Assembly: GCF_900114925.1 (NCBI RefSeq)
Contig: NZ_FOUR01000001.1
Location: forward strand, 1 to 64,000
DNA from: Marinobacter pelagius
Lineage (GTDB): Bacteria > Pseudomonadota > Gammaproteobacteria > Pseudomonadales > Oleiphilaceae
Length of the DNA stretch: 64,000 bases
Reading direction: 5' to 3'
Below, in pieces: positions 9,115-17,171 of this stretch. Every line of letters starts with the position of its first letter. The first letter of the stretch is position 1. A program made the translations under genes and the position numbers. The notes under the pieces were generated by a model. It did not search any database and was not told the origin of the DNA. It was given only the letters and a program-made list of their open reading frames with translations.

Positions 9115-9537
9115 ATGCTGTGGGTAAAAGCCTTCCACATAATTGCCATGGTGTGCTGGTTTGCCGGCCTTTTCTATCTGCCGCGACTGTTTGTCTACCA
9201 TGCTGCCTGTGAGGACCAGCCTGGCCGCGACCGCTTCAAGATTATGGAGCGCAAGCTGTATCGGGGCATCACCACCCCGTCCATGATCGCCACGGTGGCC
9301 CTTGGCATCTGGCTGATCAGTTACAATGTCTCCGGTTATTTCAGTCAGGGCTGGCTGCACGCCAAACTGGTGCTGGTCGCCCTGCTGATCATCTACCACT
9401 TTTATTGCGGCCATCTGGTCAAGGTGTTCCGGGATGACATGAACCACCGAAGCCATGTGTTCTATCGCTGGTTCAATGAGCTGCCCGTCTTCGTCTTGCT
9501 TGCTGTGGTGATACTCGCTGTCGTCAAACCGTTTTAA
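9115..9537 (+). CDS. hemJ: Protoporphyrinogen IX oxidase HemJ
   Basis: Membrane enzyme converting protoporphyrinogen IX to protoporphyrin IX in heme synthesis. The 140-residue protein has four predicted membrane helices and the N-terminal family signature KAFHIIAMVCWFAGLFYLPR with the conserved histidine, plus a second conserved VYH. A GGAG lies 8 bases upstream of the ATG. The stop overlaps the ribosome site of thiD. hemL lies three genes downstream, so two heme-synthesis genes share this run. Confidence 0.93.
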   Translation: MLWVKAFHIIAMVCWFAGLFYLPRLFVYHAACEDQPGRDRFKIMERKLYRGITTPSMIATVALGIWLISYNVSGYFSQGWLHAKLVLVALLIIYHFYCGHLVKVFRDDMNHRSHVFYRWFNELPVFVLLAVVILAVVKPF

Positions 9538-9548
9538 GGAGCAGAGCC

Positions 9549-10337
9549 ATCAAACGCTATACCCGTCCCCAGGTTCTTGTGCTGTCCGGACTCGACCCCT
9601 CCGGTGGCGCTGGCATCCAGGCTGATATCCAGGCCATCACCTCCCTCGGCTGCCACCCCCTGCCGGTACTGACCTGCCTGACGGTTCAGGATACCCGTAA
9701 CGTCTATGACGCCCAGCCTGTGGACAGCGCCCTGATTCGAAAACAACTGGACTGCATTGCAGCGGATGCCCCCATCCATGCCATCAAGACCGGGGCTCTG
9801 GGGAACGCCGGGGTTGTCGATGTCCTGGTGGAGTTCATCAAGTCCCGGCCCGGAATTCCGGTGATTACCGACCCGGTAATCAAAGCCGCCGGCGGTGGCG
9901 ACCTCGCGGACGAAGCCCTCATCACCGCCATGAAGGAACGCCTGTTCCCCCTGGCCGAGATGATCACACCAAACGGTATTGAACTGGCCATGCTCGGTGG
10001 CAGCGAAAAGCCGGAGCAGGCAGCGAAGCACCTGATGGATCAGGGCTGTGAATCGGTGCTGGCCACCGGCGGCCACGGTACCGGCCTGCACATCATCAAT
10101 ACCCTGTATAACCACAACCCGGAGCCCATGCGCTGGGAGATCGAGCGCGTGGGCGGCGAATACCACGGCACCGGCTGTACCCTGGCCGCGGCCATTGCGG
10201 CCGGACGGGCATCAGGGCTGTCGGCCCGTGCCGCCATTTCCCAGGCCCAGAATTACGTCAACCGGGCGATTCTCCATGCCCTGGACGTGGGTAAGGGTCA
10301 GCCCGTTCCGGACCGGGGCATCCTGTGGGAACGCTAG
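9549..10337 (+). CDS. thiD: Hydroxymethylpyrimidine/phosphomethylpyrimidine kinase
   Basis: Phosphorylates HMP and HMP-P for thiamine synthesis. The ribokinase-type fold is clear: SGLDPSGGAGIQADI near the N-terminus, ITDPVIKAAGGGDL, and GGEYHGTGCTLAAAIAA with the catalytic GTGC. Homologues start about ten residues before the SGxDPSGG motif. In this frame there is no ATG, GTG or TTG there: the AAGGAGC ribosome site (9536-9542) is followed at the right distance by ATC (9549), which would give (M)KRYTRPQVLVLSGLDP. The first conventional codon is GTG at 9579, which has no ribosome site and would cut the first beta strand. I therefore annotate the ATC, with the start uncertain. Confidence 0.92.
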   Translation: MKRYTRPQVLVLSGLDPSGGAGIQADIQAITSLGCHPLPVLTCLTVQDTRNVYDAQPVDSALIRKQLDCIAADAPIHAIKTGALGNAGVVDVLVEFIKSRPGIPVITDPVIKAAGGGDLADEALITAMKERLFPLAEMITPNGIELAMLGGSEKPEQAAKHLMDQGCESVLATGGHGTGLHIINTLYNHNPEPMRWEIERVGGEYHGTGCTLAAAIAAGRASGLSARAAISQAQNYVNRAILHALDVGKGQPVPDRGILWER

Positions 10338-10993
10338 AAAAAGGTCTCCGTCCCGGCCTGTATGCCATTACCGACAGCAAACTCACCCCGCCTGATCACC
10401 TGCGGGCATGCGTGGAAGCCGCACTGCGCGGCGGCGCCGTGCTGGTACAATACCGGGAGAAAGCCGCTCCGTGGCCAGAGCGGCTGGGCCAGACCCGGGA
10501 CCTTCAAGCCATTTGCAGTAATGCCGGTGTGCCTTTGATCATCAACGATGACCCCCAACTGGCAAAGCGCATCGGCGCCGCCGGCGTCCATCTCGGTCAG
10601 GGCGACGGATCGCTGGCGCTGGCCCGCCAACTACTGGGTGAAGATGCGATTATTGGTGTCACCTGTCATGCCAGGCTGGAACTGGCTCACCGTGCACTTG
10701 CCGAGGGAGCCGATTACCTGGCGTTTGGACGCTTCTATTCGTCCAGCACCAAGCCAGATGCGCCCGGAGCAGATCCGGCAGTCCTGACCGAAGCAAAACA
10801 GCTCGGCAAACCGGTCACAGCCATCGGCGGGGTAACGGCGGACAATGGCGCTCCCCTGATCAAGGCGGGAGCCGACCTGCTGGCCTCGGTCGGTGGCGTC
10901 TTCGGAGGCACACCGGAACAGATTGAACAGAAGGCAAGAGCCTTCGGGCGGCTGTTCGCTGCCCATCATCCACTTTTCTCATTATCGGATTAA
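10325..10993 (+). CDS. thiE: Thiamine-phosphate synthase
   Basis: Joins HMP-pyrophosphate and thiazole phosphate to thiamine phosphate. The 222-residue TIM barrel shows VLVQYREK, the metal/pyrophosphate segment [18 protein letters not shown] and the GGV loops near the C-terminus ([18 protein letters not shown]). The GTG start overlaps the end of thiD by 13 bases, so translation is probably coupled. Slightly longer than the usual 210-215 residues because of a short C-terminal tail. No TPP riboswitch was seen upstream of this operon. Confidence 0.94.
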   Translation: MGTLEKGLRPGLYAITDSKLTPPDHLRACVEAALRGGAVLVQYREKAAPWPERLGQTRDLQAICSNAGVPLIINDDPQLAKRIGAAGVHLGQGDGSLALARQLLGEDAIIGVTCHARLELAHRALAEGADYLAFGRFYSSSTKPDAPGADPAVLTEAKQLGKPVTAIGGVTADNGAPLIKAGADLLASVGGVFGGTPEQIEQKARAFGRLFAAHHPLFSLSD

Positions 10994-11006
10994 CAGGAGC
11001 CGAACC

Positions 11007-12287
11007 ATGACACACTCCGAAACCTTGTTCGAAGAGGCGCAAAAATACATTCCCGGTGGCGTGAATTCGCCGGTACGGGCCTTTCGCGGCGTGGGCGGCA
11101 CCCCGATTTTCTTCAAGCATGCCGAAGGCGCCTACCTGTTTGACGAAGACGACCGCCGCTACATTGATTACATCGGCTCCTGGGGCCCGATGATCCTCGG
11201 CCACTCCGACCCGCGCATCAAGCAGGCCCTGCATACCCAGGTTGACCTTGGCGTTGGCTATGGTGCTCCCACCGCTATCGAGACCGAAATGGCCAAGAAG
11301 GTGTGTGAACTGGTGCCCTCCATTGACATGGTGCGCATGGTGAACTCCGGCACCGAAGCCACCATGAGCGCCATTCGCCTGGCAAGAGGCTACACCGGCC
11401 GGGACAAGATCGTGAAATTCGAGGGCTGCTACCATGGCCACGTGGATTCACTGCTGGTAAAGGCCGGTTCCGGTGCGCTGACCCTGGGTGTTCCCAACTC
11501 TCCGGGCATTCCCGCCAGCCTGGCAGAGCATACCCTGACCCTGACCTATAACGACATCGACGAAGTCCGGGAGACGTTCGAGAAAATGGGGGACCAGATT
11601 GCAGCGATCATCGTGGAGCCGGTCGCCGGCAACATGAACTGCATACCACCGGTTCCGGGCTTTCTGGAAGCATTGCGTCAGGTCTGTGACCAGCACGGAA
11701 CTGTCCTGATCTTTGACGAGGTAATGACCGGATTCCGGGTGTCCCTGGGCGGCGCTCAGGGTTACTACGGTGTCACCCCGGACCTGACTGCCCTGGGCAA
11801 GGTGATCGGCGGCGGCCTGCCTGTCGGTGCCTTCGGCGGCAAACGGAAAATCATGGAGCACATCTCACCCCTGGGTCCCGTTTACCAGGCCGGCACCCTC
11901 AGCGGCAACCCGCTGGCCATGGCAGCAGGCCTGACCACGCTCAACGCCATTTCCGAGCCCGGCTTCCATGACCGGCTCACGGAGAAGACCAACGCGGTGC
12001 GCGATGGCCTGAAACAGGCGGCTGACGAAGCAGGCATTCCGGTGACGGTACAGAGTGCCGGCGCCATGTTCGGCTTCTTCTTTACCGAAGAAGCCTCCAT
12101 CACCCGCTTCGACCAGGTAATGGCTTGCGACGTCGAGCGTTTCAAGAAGTTCTTCCAGGGCATGCTGAAGGAAGGGGTCTACCTGGCACCCTCGGCCTTT
12201 GAGGCAGGCTTCACCAGTGCGGCGTTGTCCGACGAGGACATCGAGCACACGATTGCCGCAGCCCGCAAAGTGATGGCGACGCTGTAA
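11007..12287 (+). CDS. hemL: Glutamate-1-semialdehyde 2,1-aminomutase
   Basis: PLP enzyme making 5-aminolevulinate from glutamate-1-semialdehyde, the C5 heme route. The 426-residue product from ATG 11007 (AGGAG 7 bases upstream) begins in the usual family position with [30 protein letters not shown] binds PLP phosphate, FDEVMTGFR carries the ring-stacking aspartate, and the Schiff-base lysine is in [16 protein letters not shown]. It follows thiE after 13 bases and likely belongs to the same transcript as hemJ-thiD-thiE. Confidence 0.96.
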   Translation: MTHSETLFEEAQKYIPGGVNSPVRAFRGVGGTPIFFKHAEGAYLFDEDDRRYIDYIGSWGPMILGHSDPRIKQALHTQVDLGVGYGAPTAIETEMAKKVCELVPSIDMVRMVNSGTEATMSAIRLARGYTGRDKIVKFEGCYHGHVDSLLVKAGSGALTLGVPNSPGIPASLAEHTLTLTYNDIDEVRETFEKMGDQIAAIIVEPVAGNMNCIPPVPGFLEALRQVCDQHGTVLIFDEVMTGFRVSLGGAQGYYGVTPDLTALGKVIGGGLPVGAFGGKRKIMEHISPLGPVYQAGTLSGNPLAMAAGLTTLNAISEPGFHDRLTEKTNAVRDGLKQAADEAGIPVTVQSAGAMFGFFFTEEASITRFDQVMACDVERFKKFFQGMLKEGVYLAPSAFEAGFTSAALSDEDIEHTIAAARKVMATL

Positions 12288-12303
12288 TTGCAGAGCTCCG
12301 GGT

Positions 12304-12319
12304 CCGGCCGAAAGGCCGG
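12304..12319. terminator. GC-rich hairpin between convergent genes (weak terminator candidate)
   Basis: CCGGCC, loop GAAA, GGCCGG lies between the hemL stop and the end of the convergent TPR gene. Neither strand has a U-tract after it, so its role as an intrinsic terminator is doubtful. Confidence 0.3.
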
Positions 12320-12321
12320 GC

Positions 12322-13662
12322 TCAGAGTACGCCTTCCAGCGTCACCATGAATGTGTGGCGCTGGTAACTGTAACTGTCGATCCTGCTGCTGTTATCCCGG
12401 AACAGCCATTCTCCCCGCAAAAGCCAGCGCCGGCTCAGGCCATACTCCGCAAACGTACCGGCTTCCCAACGCCGGTCGGTGCGCCGTTCAACCACCAACG
12501 TATCGCCTTCCAGCAAACGATGGGGATCCTGGTAACGGCTGTACCTGAATCCCCCCATGGCACCCAGCACGATATCTGGCCGAACGCTGTAACGGGCGCT
12601 CGCCTCAACAGCATGATGTTGCGGTGAGACGCTGACAAACTGGCTACCGGAATTGAGATCGCTCCGGTTATTCAGTTCCAGGAGATACTTGCCTTCAAGA
12701 TTCCACGCCCCGAACCAGCGCCCCGCCCTGGCCCGCAGCCGGTACCACTGGCCATCGTAGGCCTCGAACGAGCTTCCCCCGTCCACTCTGGCAGCAGCCA
12801 GGGACATATCGCAGCCATCGATCGGAAGCCCGACCGGGCACTGGGGCCAGGCGATCAGCCCCTCCACGCCATAGCGTGTCTCGAACGCGTCTGGACCGAA
12901 CCACGATTGGCTCAAGACCATCCCCAGTTGCCGGCTCCGGCCCGCATCCTGTTCTGACCAGGCGAGCTTGCCCTGAAGAAATTTGGTGTTGTAGTCATCG
13001 TCATCCGGATAGTCCCGGCCAAAAAAAGCACCTTCCAGGTCCCATCCGGTGTTCCTGTCACCGCGGACACGGACACTACCGGCAACCACTGCATCCAGGA
13101 ACAGGCCGCCTTCGCGGGTGGTAGCAGTCTCCGGGAGACCGGCAATGTTACTGTCGTAGCCACCCGATGCGGCCAGGTAAAGGCGACGGGGACTCCGGTC
13201 GGAAACCGCCACCTGACTGCCCATATCCGAAAGCCTGGTCCGGGCCAGGTCCTGCAGTTTGCCAGGGCCGTCGCTCTCAACGACCGACAGGAAGTAATCC
13301 CGGGCGACCGCTTCATCGTTCCGCGCCAGGGCAATCAGGCCAAGGTTATAGCGTGCCAGGATTTCATGGGGAGAGGACAAGAGGCGAGCGAACGACTCTT
13401 CTGCGGCATCCAGCTGACCCAGTCGGTAATACACCACGCCGAGATTGTAATGGAGGGTCATGGAATCCAGGCCGCCAGCGCGCGCCGCTTCCAGCCGTTG
13501 CCGGGCGGCCTTCAGGTCACCTTGCTGGAAAAGCTCGACACCCTTTCGGAAATCCGCCTGCGCTGGCGCTTCCCCGGAGGTGTCCTGCGCCAGTGACGGC
13601 ACGGAGACGAGCAGGAGTGAGCAACTCAGCAGCAGCTTACGGGTGAGGCAGGCAGCCAGCAA
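12322..13662 (-). CDS. Exported TPR protein with C-terminal outer-membrane beta-barrel
   Basis: Function unknown. TTG start with AAGG 6 bases upstream. Residues 1-25 are a signal peptide (LLLSCSLLLVSVPSLAQ). TPR-like repeats occupy about 35-150 (KGVELFQQGDLKAARQRLEAA; YNLGVVYYRLGQLDAAEESF; YNLGLIALARNDEAVARDYF). From about residue 165 to the end alternating short beta strands rich in aromatic residues (LYLAASGGYDSNIAG; WDLEGAFFGRDY) form a probable barrel of 12-14 strands ending in VTLEGVL. The periplasmic TPR plus barrel layout resembles surface-export proteins such as Slam or AlgK/AlgE-like systems, but I see no specific family. It stands immediately downstream of the sigma/anti-sigma operon, with a hairpin between. 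Confidence 0.75.
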   Translation of the reverse strand: MLAACLTRKLLLSCSLLLVSVPSLAQDTSGEAPAQADFRKGVELFQQGDLKAARQRLEAARAGGLDSMTLHYNLGVVYYRLGQLDAAEESFARLLSSPHEILARYNLGLIALARNDEAVARDYFLSVVESDGPGKLQDLARTRLSDMGSQVAVSDRSPRRLYLAASGGYDSNIAGLPETATTREGGLFLDAVVAGSVRVRGDRNTGWDLEGAFFGRDYPDDDDYNTKFLQGKLAWSEQDAGRSRQLGMVLSQSWFGPDAFETRYGVEGLIAWPQCPVGLPIDGCDMSLAAARVDGGSSFEAYDGQWYRLRARAGRWFGAWNLEGKYLLELNNRSDLNSGSQFVSVSPQHHAVEASARYSVRPDIVLGAMGGFRYSRYQDPHRLLEGDTLVVERRTDRRWEAGTFAEYGLSRRWLLRGEWLFRDNSSRIDSYSYQRHTFMVTLEGVL

Positions 13663-13773
13663 ACAACACCTTCCGTTCTATTCCGGATCAGGGGGATGAA
13701 TCGGCGGGCTGACGGCAAGCCAGCGTTACCGAACGATAACGCGGCAAGTATAACAGGGAGACTGCAAAATGGC

Positions 13774-13796
13774 TGCCCGCCAAGGCATGGCGGGCA
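13774..13796 (-). terminator. Terminator candidate after the sigma/anti-sigma operon
   Basis: Stem TGCCCGCC/GGCGGGCA with a 7-base loop. On the minus strand the following bases read GCCATTTTGC, a weak U-tract, placed 7 bases beyond the stop of the small exported protein gene. Confidence 0.5.
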
Positions 13797-13802
13797 AGAG
13801 AA

Positions 13803-14168
13803 TCAATTGCGCGGTTTGGCTGCTTCGGGCAGATTGTCCCGAACGTCCTGGACCTGTTCAGGCAGCTCAGGCCTGTCCGGCTTTTCCCGGGAAGATTCAC
13901 GGGCCTTTTCGGCCATTTCCTGGCCGAATTCCCGGCCGTTTTCACGGGCATCCCGGGCCATGTCCATCCCCGGTGCACCCCGACTCTCTCTCGCCTGGTC
14001 CGGCTGTTCAATGGACGCGGGTTCTGGCAACTCGATCTCGCGGACAACGGATTCGGTCAGTGCCCGCTCATCGAGCACCATGCGCATGGTGACATCAAGA
14101 TCCTCACGCGCATGGACCTCGGACGCAAACAGCGTAACCAGCATTGCTACCGGAACATACCATCTCAT
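13803..14168 (-). CDS. Small exported charged helical protein in sigma/anti-sigma operon
   Basis: Unrecognised, 121 residues. A signal peptide (residues 1-20, ending SEVHA) precedes a highly charged, proline-containing chain. Residues 60-110 are a likely amphipathic or coiled-coil stretch with repeated arginine-glutamate patterns (ARDARENGREFGQEMAEKAR). The ATG overlaps the anti-sigma stop codon (ATGA), so it is translationally coupled to it. Position as third gene of an ECF operon suggests a periplasmic sensor or modulator of the anti-sigma factor; that is inference. Confidence 0.7.
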   Translation of the reverse strand: MRWYVPVAMLVTLFASEVHAREDLDVTMRMVLDERALTESVVREIELPEPASIEQPDQARESRGAPGMDMARDARENGREFGQEMAEKARESSREKPDRPELPEQVQDVRDNLPEAAKPRN

Positions 14169-14839
14169 GATGCCGGCACCTCCTGATTTTCAATCGCACC
14201 GGGAATCTCGACCCGGAAACTCTTTTGCTGCTCCCCCGTATTCAGGCGAGCGACCAATTCTCCCCTGCCGGGAAACAACACCCTCAACGGCAGGGAAACC
14301 AAATTCTCGCCGGCATCCAGACTGATCTGCCAGCTCAACTCCTGCCGACCGGGCCATGGAGACAGCTCCACGTTCGGTGGCAGCTCAAGGGTCAGGGTGA
14401 CATTATCCAATGCCCGGCCCGAACGGAATGCCAGCTTTACAGTCTGTTCAACGGGCTCGAAAACCACAGGCTCCGGTGCCTGCTCGCCAGCTAACTGCTG
14501 CTGTGGTTCGGGAGAGGCTCCCTTGTTCAGAATCACACCCAGTGAAACCCCCAGCGCCAGCGCCGCCGCGACAGCGCCGCCAAGCACCCGATGGCTCCAG
14601 CGCCCCTGCCGGTCCGGTTCTGTTGTTGCCGCTGACAGCACCCGGGACTCAAACCCCCGGGACGGCTCGGGAATGCGCTGGCGAACCTGCAGTTTCTCAC
14701 CCAGCCGCCGCTCCGCTTCCAATACCCGGCTGCAGGCTGCGCACACTGACAGATGCTCAGCCACCTTCTCCCGGTGCTGGGCTGGCAACTCATTATTCAG
14801 GTAAGCAACAAGGCTTACGCGGATTTCCCGACAGGACAT
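14165..14839 (-). CDS. Membrane-bound zinc-finger anti-sigma factor
   Basis: Start ATG at 14839, with GAGGTG 7 bases upstream, gives 224 residues. The N-terminus carries the zf-HC2 anti-sigma motif: a cysteine near the start (MSCREIR) and H-x3-C-x2-C in EHLSVCAACSR. A single membrane helix follows at about 88-108 (VLGGAVAAALALGVSLGVIL), then a periplasmic beta-sandwich-like domain (about 130-215). The topology fits a membrane anti-sigma factor that holds the sigma factor in the cytoplasm and reads a periplasmic signal. It starts 10 bases after the sigma gene stop. Confidence 0.88.
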   Translation of the reverse strand: MSCREIRVSLVAYLNNELPAQHREKVAEHLSVCAACSRVLEAERRLGEKLQVRQRIPEPSRGFESRVLSAATTEPDRQGRWSHRVLGGAVAAALALGVSLGVILNKGASPEPQQQLAGEQAPEPVVFEPVEQTVKLAFRSGRALDNVTLTLELPPNVELSPWPGRQELSWQISLDAGENLVSLPLRVLFPGRGELVARLNTGEQQKSFRVEIPGAIENQEVPAS

Positions 14840-14849
14840 AGTTATCACC

Positions 14850-15521
14850 TCAGTTTTCCACACGCCCGGCGCTTGCTGTTGGTTCCAGCTGTTGCAGTAA
14901 TTTTTTTCTCAGTGCCGCGCGGACCCGATGCAGGCGGGATTTCACGGTACCCAGGGGGATGTCCAGAATTTCCGCAATCTCATCCTGGCGCCAGCCATCC
15001 ACATCGTGAAGGAGCAACAATGTACGCTGGTCGGGCTCAAGTGTGGCAATGACCCGGTCCAGCTCCGGGCCCAGTCGTTCCAGCTCCAGCAGAGCCATTG
15101 GCCCGGTGTCTTCGGCATCCAGGCTGTCGAGCCAGTCGGCCTGGCTGTCCGCCTCCACCAGTTCGCTCATGGGCCGATCGCCCTGCCGGCCCTTTCGCCG
15201 CAACTGGTCGATGAAGTGCCGGTACAGCACCCGGTTCAGCCAGGGGCGCAACTGGTCCACCGCCTCCAGCTCTTCCAGACGGGGATACAGCTTGACCACC
15301 ACATCCTGGACCAGGTCCTCGGCATCCTGCTGCTGACCCGCCAGCCGGAAGGCAAAACGGTACATGGGCTCAAGATGGGGCTGGATCAGGATCTCGAAAC
15401 GCCGTTTTTTACCTGGCTTGAAGGAGAGAATCGACAAAACCGTTACTACCCGTGTGGTTCGCAGTTGAAGCGGCAAGTCTATACCAGACCGGCCCGCAGT
15501 TGCAGTTACGGAGCGGACCAA
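14850..15521 (-). CDS. ECF-type RNA polymerase sigma factor
   Basis: Sigma2 region: YRFAFRLAGQQQDAEDLVQD and the -10 recognition stretch LRPWLNRVLYRHFIDQLRRK. Sigma4 region: LEPDQRTLLLLHDVDGWRQDEIAEILDIPLGTVKSRLHRVR with the helix-turn-helix. Region 3 is absent, as in group 4 sigma factors. The TTG at 15521 gives 223 residues but the first 30 are unlike the family; translation may start nearer residue 28 (another TTG). Followed by its anti-sigma gene and a small exported protein, diverging from a DUF4382 lipoprotein that may be a target. Confidence 0.9.
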   Translation of the reverse strand: MVRSVTATAGRSGIDLPLQLRTTRVVTVLSILSFKPGKKRRFEILIQPHLEPMYRFAFRLAGQQQDAEDLVQDVVVKLYPRLEELEAVDQLRPWLNRVLYRHFIDQLRRKGRQGDRPMSELVEADSQADWLDSLDAEDTGPMALLELERLGPELDRVIATLEPDQRTLLLLHDVDGWRQDEIAEILDIPLGTVKSRLHRVRAALRKKLLQQLEPTASAGRVEN

Positions 15522-15568
15522 GCCGCAAGCCCTTTACTGCCAGATGAGGAAAGGTTAACAAAATTCCC

Positions 15569-15592
15569 GGAACCCTCACCGGATTCATGTCG
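15569..15592 (+). promoter_or_regulatory. Possible ECF-type promoter of the DUF4382 gene
   Basis: GGAACC (15569-15574) and GTCG (15589-15592), with 15 bases between GGAAC and GTC, resemble an ECF promoter (AAC at -35, GTC at -10), about 40 bases upstream of the start codon. Spacing is slightly short, so this is a weak call. Confidence 0.3.
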
Positions 15593-15631
15593 TGAATTGA
15601 GGGAGATTCAACCAAAACCCACGGAGGTTGT

Positions 15632-16537
15632 ATGAAGCGTTCAATTCAGATTTTTGCCGTATCTGCACTGGCAGCGGGTATTGCCGCTTGTGGTGGTAGC
15701 AGTGATGGTGGCTCGTCTACCGGCAGTGTTAGCGTCGGGCTCACGGATGCACCGATTGATAATGCCGATGCCGTAAACATCGAGGTTGAGGCACTGGTAC
15801 TGCAGGCACCAGACGGAGAGCGTCTCCGGTATGAATTTGACTTCCCACAGCCACTCAACCTTCTCGAACTTCAGGGCGGTGCCGTTGAAGCTCTGATTCA
15901 GGATGAAGAAGTTCCGGCTGGCGAATACAACTGGATGCGTCTGGAAGTTGGCACCAACAACACTATTGAAATTGATGGTGCTGTCTACGACCTCACCACC
16001 CCCTCAGCTCGCGGTATACAGACCAGCGGCTTCGTGGTTCCTGCCGGTGGAGAAGTGGCGCTGACGATCGACTTTGATGTCCGAAAATCCATCGTTAACC
16101 CCCAGAACAACCCGGACGTATATAAGCTCAAGCCTGTAGTTAGACTCGTCGACGATTCAACCGTGGGGACAATCAGCGGGACTGTGACTTCTGAACTGAT
16201 CACCGAACAGTGCGGTGCTCCCGCGGTTATGGAAGAATCATTCCTTGGCAATGTCTACGTGCATGAAAATCTTGAGGCTGAACCGGATGACATTGGCAGC
16301 GCGAATGAGCCACTGGTTGTTGTCCCGGTTACCTACGATGGAACCGGAGGCGAATACACCGCCGCTTTCATACCCGCCGACACGTACAAGGTAAGCTATT
16401 CTTGCGGCGATGACTTCGTCGAGACCGCTGATGGGCAACCGGCCAATGACGACCTGACTTTCGTAGGTGCGCAAGAGGTTACGGTCTTTGAGGGCGAGAC
16501 CTCAACTGCGGACTTTGATACTCAAGTAGCTCAGTAA
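15632..16537 (+). CDS. DUF4382-type lipoprotein
   Basis: Exported lipoprotein of unknown function, 301 residues. The signal peptide ends in a lipobox (GIAAC, cysteine near residue 20) followed by a glycine/serine linker. Residues about 30-170 match what I know of the DUF4382 domain (GSVSVGLTDAPIDNADAVNIEVEALVLQ), a transthyretin-like beta fold. A second beta domain (about 180-295) resembles carboxypeptidase-regulatory repeats, with VPVTYDGTGGEYTAAFIPADTYKVSYSC. GGAGG lies 5 bases before the ATG. It diverges from the ECF sigma operon. Confidence 0.82.
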   Translation: MKRSIQIFAVSALAAGIAACGGSSDGGSSTGSVSVGLTDAPIDNADAVNIEVEALVLQAPDGERLRYEFDFPQPLNLLELQGGAVEALIQDEEVPAGEYNWMRLEVGTNNTIEIDGAVYDLTTPSARGIQTSGFVVPAGGEVALTIDFDVRKSIVNPQNNPDVYKLKPVVRLVDDSTVGTISGTVTSELITEQCGAPAVMEESFLGNVYVHENLEAEPDDIGSANEPLVVVPVTYDGTGGEYTAAFIPADTYKVSYSCGDDFVETADGQPANDDLTFVGAQEVTVFEGETSTADFDTQVAQ

Positions 16538-16557
16538 GGAGCTTCGCCCAATAAGGG

Positions 16558-16586
16558 AAAGGGCGCGACAGTGATTCGCGCCCTTT
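16558..16586. terminator. Bidirectional terminator between DUF4382 gene and lpoP-like gene
   Basis: Perfect 11-bp stem AAAGGGCGCGA/TCGCGCCCTTT with a 7-base loop, followed by TTTCTATTTCT on the plus strand and preceded by A-rich sequence that gives a U-tract on the minus strand. The two flanking genes converge here. Confidence 0.85.
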
Positions 16587-16592
16587 CTATTT

Positions 16593-17171
16593 CTAGAGCG
16601 CCGCAGCCCTCGCTTCCGCCTGATCCGCCCCGGCCACATTCCCCCGGGCCCGACGAATATCCGCCAGCAACAACCACCCGGCCCGTTGCAGACGGGCATT
16701 GTCACCTGCCAGCGACAACCCCTTCAGAGTGAACTGTTCGGCGCTGCCCAGGTTACCGGCTGCCACGTATGCCTCGGAAAGCTTGAAATAGACCTCCGCC
16801 GAACGGGGCGCGATGCGCTGCGCCCGCTCCAGGCGGGAAATGGCTCCGGAGGTATTGCCCTGGGCCAGCAGGTTATCAGCCTCACTGACCAGACTCTGGG
16901 CCGCCGGGGAAAGACTCTCTCCCGAGTCCTGGTAGCTGGGTGAGGTGTCGCGGCGTTCCTCAACAACCGCGGGCTCTTCCTCCGGTTGCTCGCTCTTGCG
17001 CCATACCGGCTCCTCTTCCGGCTCGCTGGTGGAGGTCCGTGGCGGCTCCGGGGCCCTGGAGGTCTCACCGCCACCAATCGGCACATAGATGGAACCGGGA
17101 CCACTGGCACAGCCTGCCAAAGCAAGAAAGGCGCCCAGGGCACCGGCACGGGTCAGCACAGATATCTTCAT
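16593..17171 (-). CDS. TPR lipoprotein, probable PBP1b activator LpoP
   Basis: 192-residue lipoprotein: signal peptide with lipobox LALAGC (cysteine at residue 22), a proline/glutamate-rich linker (about 38-85) and two or three TPR helices (about 92-190; LLAQGNTSGAISRLERAQRIAP, YFKLSEAYVAAGNLGSAEQFT). The ATG overlaps the stop of the PBP1b gene (ATGA). In Pseudomonas aeruginosa a TPR lipoprotein, LpoP, encoded beside ponB activates PBP1b from the outer membrane; position, topology and long linker all fit. Assignment is by context and architecture, not by sequence search. Confidence 0.75.
   Translation of the reverse strand: MKISVLTRAGALGAFLALAGCASGPGSIYVPIGGGETSRAPEPPRTSTSEPEEEPVWRKSEQPEEEPAVVEERRDTSPSYQDSGESLSPAAQSLVSEADNLLAQGNTSGAISRLERAQRIAPRSAEVYFKLSEAYVAAGNLGSAEQFTLKGLSLAGDNARLQRAGWLLLADIRRARGNVAGADQAEARAAAL

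Noticed and set aside
8284..9456. 390-residue frame opposite the ClC gene
   Set aside because: Antisense shadow spanning two genuine genes, composition unlike real proteins.
9115..10993. TPP riboswitch before the thiamine genes
   Set aside because: thiD follows hemJ without an intergenic leader and no THI-box-like sequence was seen upstream of the operon.
12304..12319. Strong terminator after hemL
   Set aside because: Good stem but no U-tract on either strand; kept only as a weak hairpin.
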